This document shows, in pieces, positions 5,534 through 5,753 of a stretch of 5,753 bases of DNA (within the stretch, counting starts at the first letter, position 1; the number at the start of each line of letters is the position of its first letter). Both the position numbers and the translations under genes were made by a program. The notes under the pieces were generated by a model. It was not told where the DNA came from, ran no database searches, and saw only the letters and a program-made list of their open reading frames with translations. The stretch comes from Micavibrio sp. UBA2020 (GTDB lineage: Bacteria > Pseudomonadota > Alphaproteobacteria > Micavibrionales > UBA2020), in the NCBI GenBank assembly GCA_002334985.1, contig DDBY01000199.1, positions 1 through 5,753 of the forward strand. The letters are read 5' to 3'.

Positions 5534-5584
5534 GCGGGCGCAAAGCCCGAAGTCTGTTTCACGGTGCCCGCCCCGAAAACGGGG
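5534..5584 (-). promoter_or_regulatory. Structured 5' leader of the pan operon with alternative hairpins
   Basis: In the minus-strand transcript, hairpin A pairs CCCCG (5584-5580) with CGGGG (5575-5571) over a UUUU loop. Hairpin B pairs CGGGC (5549-5545) with GCCCG (5539-5535) over UUUGC. Alternatively GCCCGC (5539-5534) can pair with GCGGGC (5571-5566), which excludes hairpin B and abuts hairpin A. The structures end about 13 bases before the GTG start of the first gene. No U-run follows, so it is not a simple terminator. The known pan RNA motif, found upstream of panB-type operons in other phyla, is a candidate match, but I do not see its bulged adenosines. Confidence 0.4.
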
Positions 5585-5596
5585 TCGAACCTGTTC

Positions 5597-5611
5597 ATAT
5601 CTTTAAGATAT
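5597..5611. promoter_or_regulatory. AT-rich palindrome over the pan operon -10, candidate operator
   Basis: ATATCTT (5597-5603) and AAGATAT (5605-5611) form a perfect 7-base dyad around one central base. It extends less perfectly outward as TTCATAT (5594-5600) against ATATGTGAA (5610-5618). It coincides with the proposed -10 of the pan operon, a natural place for a repressor site. Confidence 0.45.
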
Positions 5612-5633
5612 ATGTGAATCTGCGCTGCGGCAA
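5605..5633 (-). promoter_or_regulatory. Candidate promoter of the panG-panB-panC-coaX operon
   Basis: On the minus strand TTGCCG (5633-5628) matches -35 at four of six bases. TATCTT (5610-5605) matches -10 at four of six, with an ideal 17-base spacer. Transcription would start near 5598, giving a leader of roughly 78 bases that contains the GC-rich hairpins. It is the best candidate seen in this gap, but a modest one. Confidence 0.4.
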
Positions 5634-5687
5634 GGAGATGCGCAAAACCGCCAAAAAACCTATTTTTTTCAATACGTTAAAAATGCC

Positions 5688-5716
5688 TAGACAGCCCGTC
5701 CATTTTTGCTTATAAC
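5688..5716 (+). promoter_or_regulatory. Sigma70-type promoter of the tRNA gene
   Basis: TAGACA (5688-5693) matches the -35 consensus at five of six bases, and TATAAC (5711-5716) matches the -10 at five of six with the ideal 17-base spacer. The expected start, about 5722-5724, lies only a few bases before the mature tRNA 5' end at 5728. Confidence 0.75.
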
Positions 5717-5727
5717 CACTTTCAAGC

Positions 5728-5753
5728 GCCCAAGTAGCTCAGTTGGTAGAGCA
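5728..5753 (+). tRNA. tRNA gene, 5' part only (isotype not certain; Phe possible)
   Basis: The first 26 nucleotides of a tRNA are present: acceptor strand GCCCAAG (5728-5734), T8 and A9, D-stem GCTC (5737-5740) pairing with GAGC (5749-5752), and D-loop AGTTGGTA with the invariant GG at 5745-5746. The gene runs off the right edge before the anticodon, so the isotype cannot be read. The GCCCAxGTAGCTCAGT opening resembles alphaproteobacterial tRNA-Phe, but tRNA-Thr genes can begin in a similar way. Confidence 0.88.

Noticed and set aside
5526..5595. Three copies of AACAG in the pan leader (minus strand, at 5595, 5558 and 5530) as a possible protein-binding repeat.
   Set aside because: The unit is only five bases, the spacing is irregular (37 and 28 bases), and it is easily reached by chance.
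5651..5669. An AAAAAA...TTTTTT segment as a terminator or hairpin.
   Set aside because: The arms are pure A/T with a short spacer and no GC stem. It looks like an AT-rich stretch upstream of two divergent promoters.
5455..5715. A plus-strand open frame of 86 codons over the pan leader region up to the tRNA.
   Set aside because: It runs antisense to the start of the PanG-like gene and through the tRNA promoter, with no motif. The gap is better explained by regulatory elements.

Overview
The window reads as ordinary bacterial chromosome, most likely from an alphaproteobacterium. This is suggested by high G+C with GCG/GCC-rich codon use, a type III pantothenate kinase, a Rossmann/DUF2520 protein ahead of panB, and a tRNA 5' half with proteobacterial-type D-arm. 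The lineage is an inference from gene content only. No insertion sequence, CRISPR array, phage gene or integration scar was seen.

Left part (1-2409): The window opens inside a plus-strand gene for a GlcG/HbpS-family haem-binding-type protein, which ends at 403. A bidirectional terminator separates it from a minus-strand pair, yceI (1278-1850) followed 11 bases later by a DODA/YgiD-type extradiol ring-cleavage dioxygenase (460-1266). A HxlR-family winged-helix regulator (2011-2409) diverges from this pair across a 160-base intergenic region that contains two dyad symmetries placed over the likely promoters. HxlR regulators commonly respond to quinones, aldehydes and other electrophiles through a conserved N-terminal cysteine, which is present here (Cys17). 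The three genes may therefore form a small electrophile- or catechol-response unit; this is inference.

Right part (2421-5520): A compact minus-strand operon for making and activating vitamin B5. In transcription order it holds a Rossmann/DUF2520 protein (probable PanG-type ketopantoate reductase), panB, panC and coaX. The junctions overlap by 4, 47 and 26 bases, so the genes are almost certainly translated in a coupled way. If the first gene is the ketopantoate reductase, the operon covers 2-ketoisovalerate to ketopantoate (PanB), to pantoate (PanG), to pantothenate (PanC, with beta-alanine), to 4'-phosphopantothenate (CoaX). No panE or panD is visible in the window.

Right end (5521-5753): A 207-base gap holds the probable pan operon promoter, with an AT-rich palindrome over its -10, and a GC-rich leader able to form two mutually exclusive hairpins. 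In the opposite direction there is a good sigma70-type promoter for a tRNA gene whose first 26 bases are in the window.
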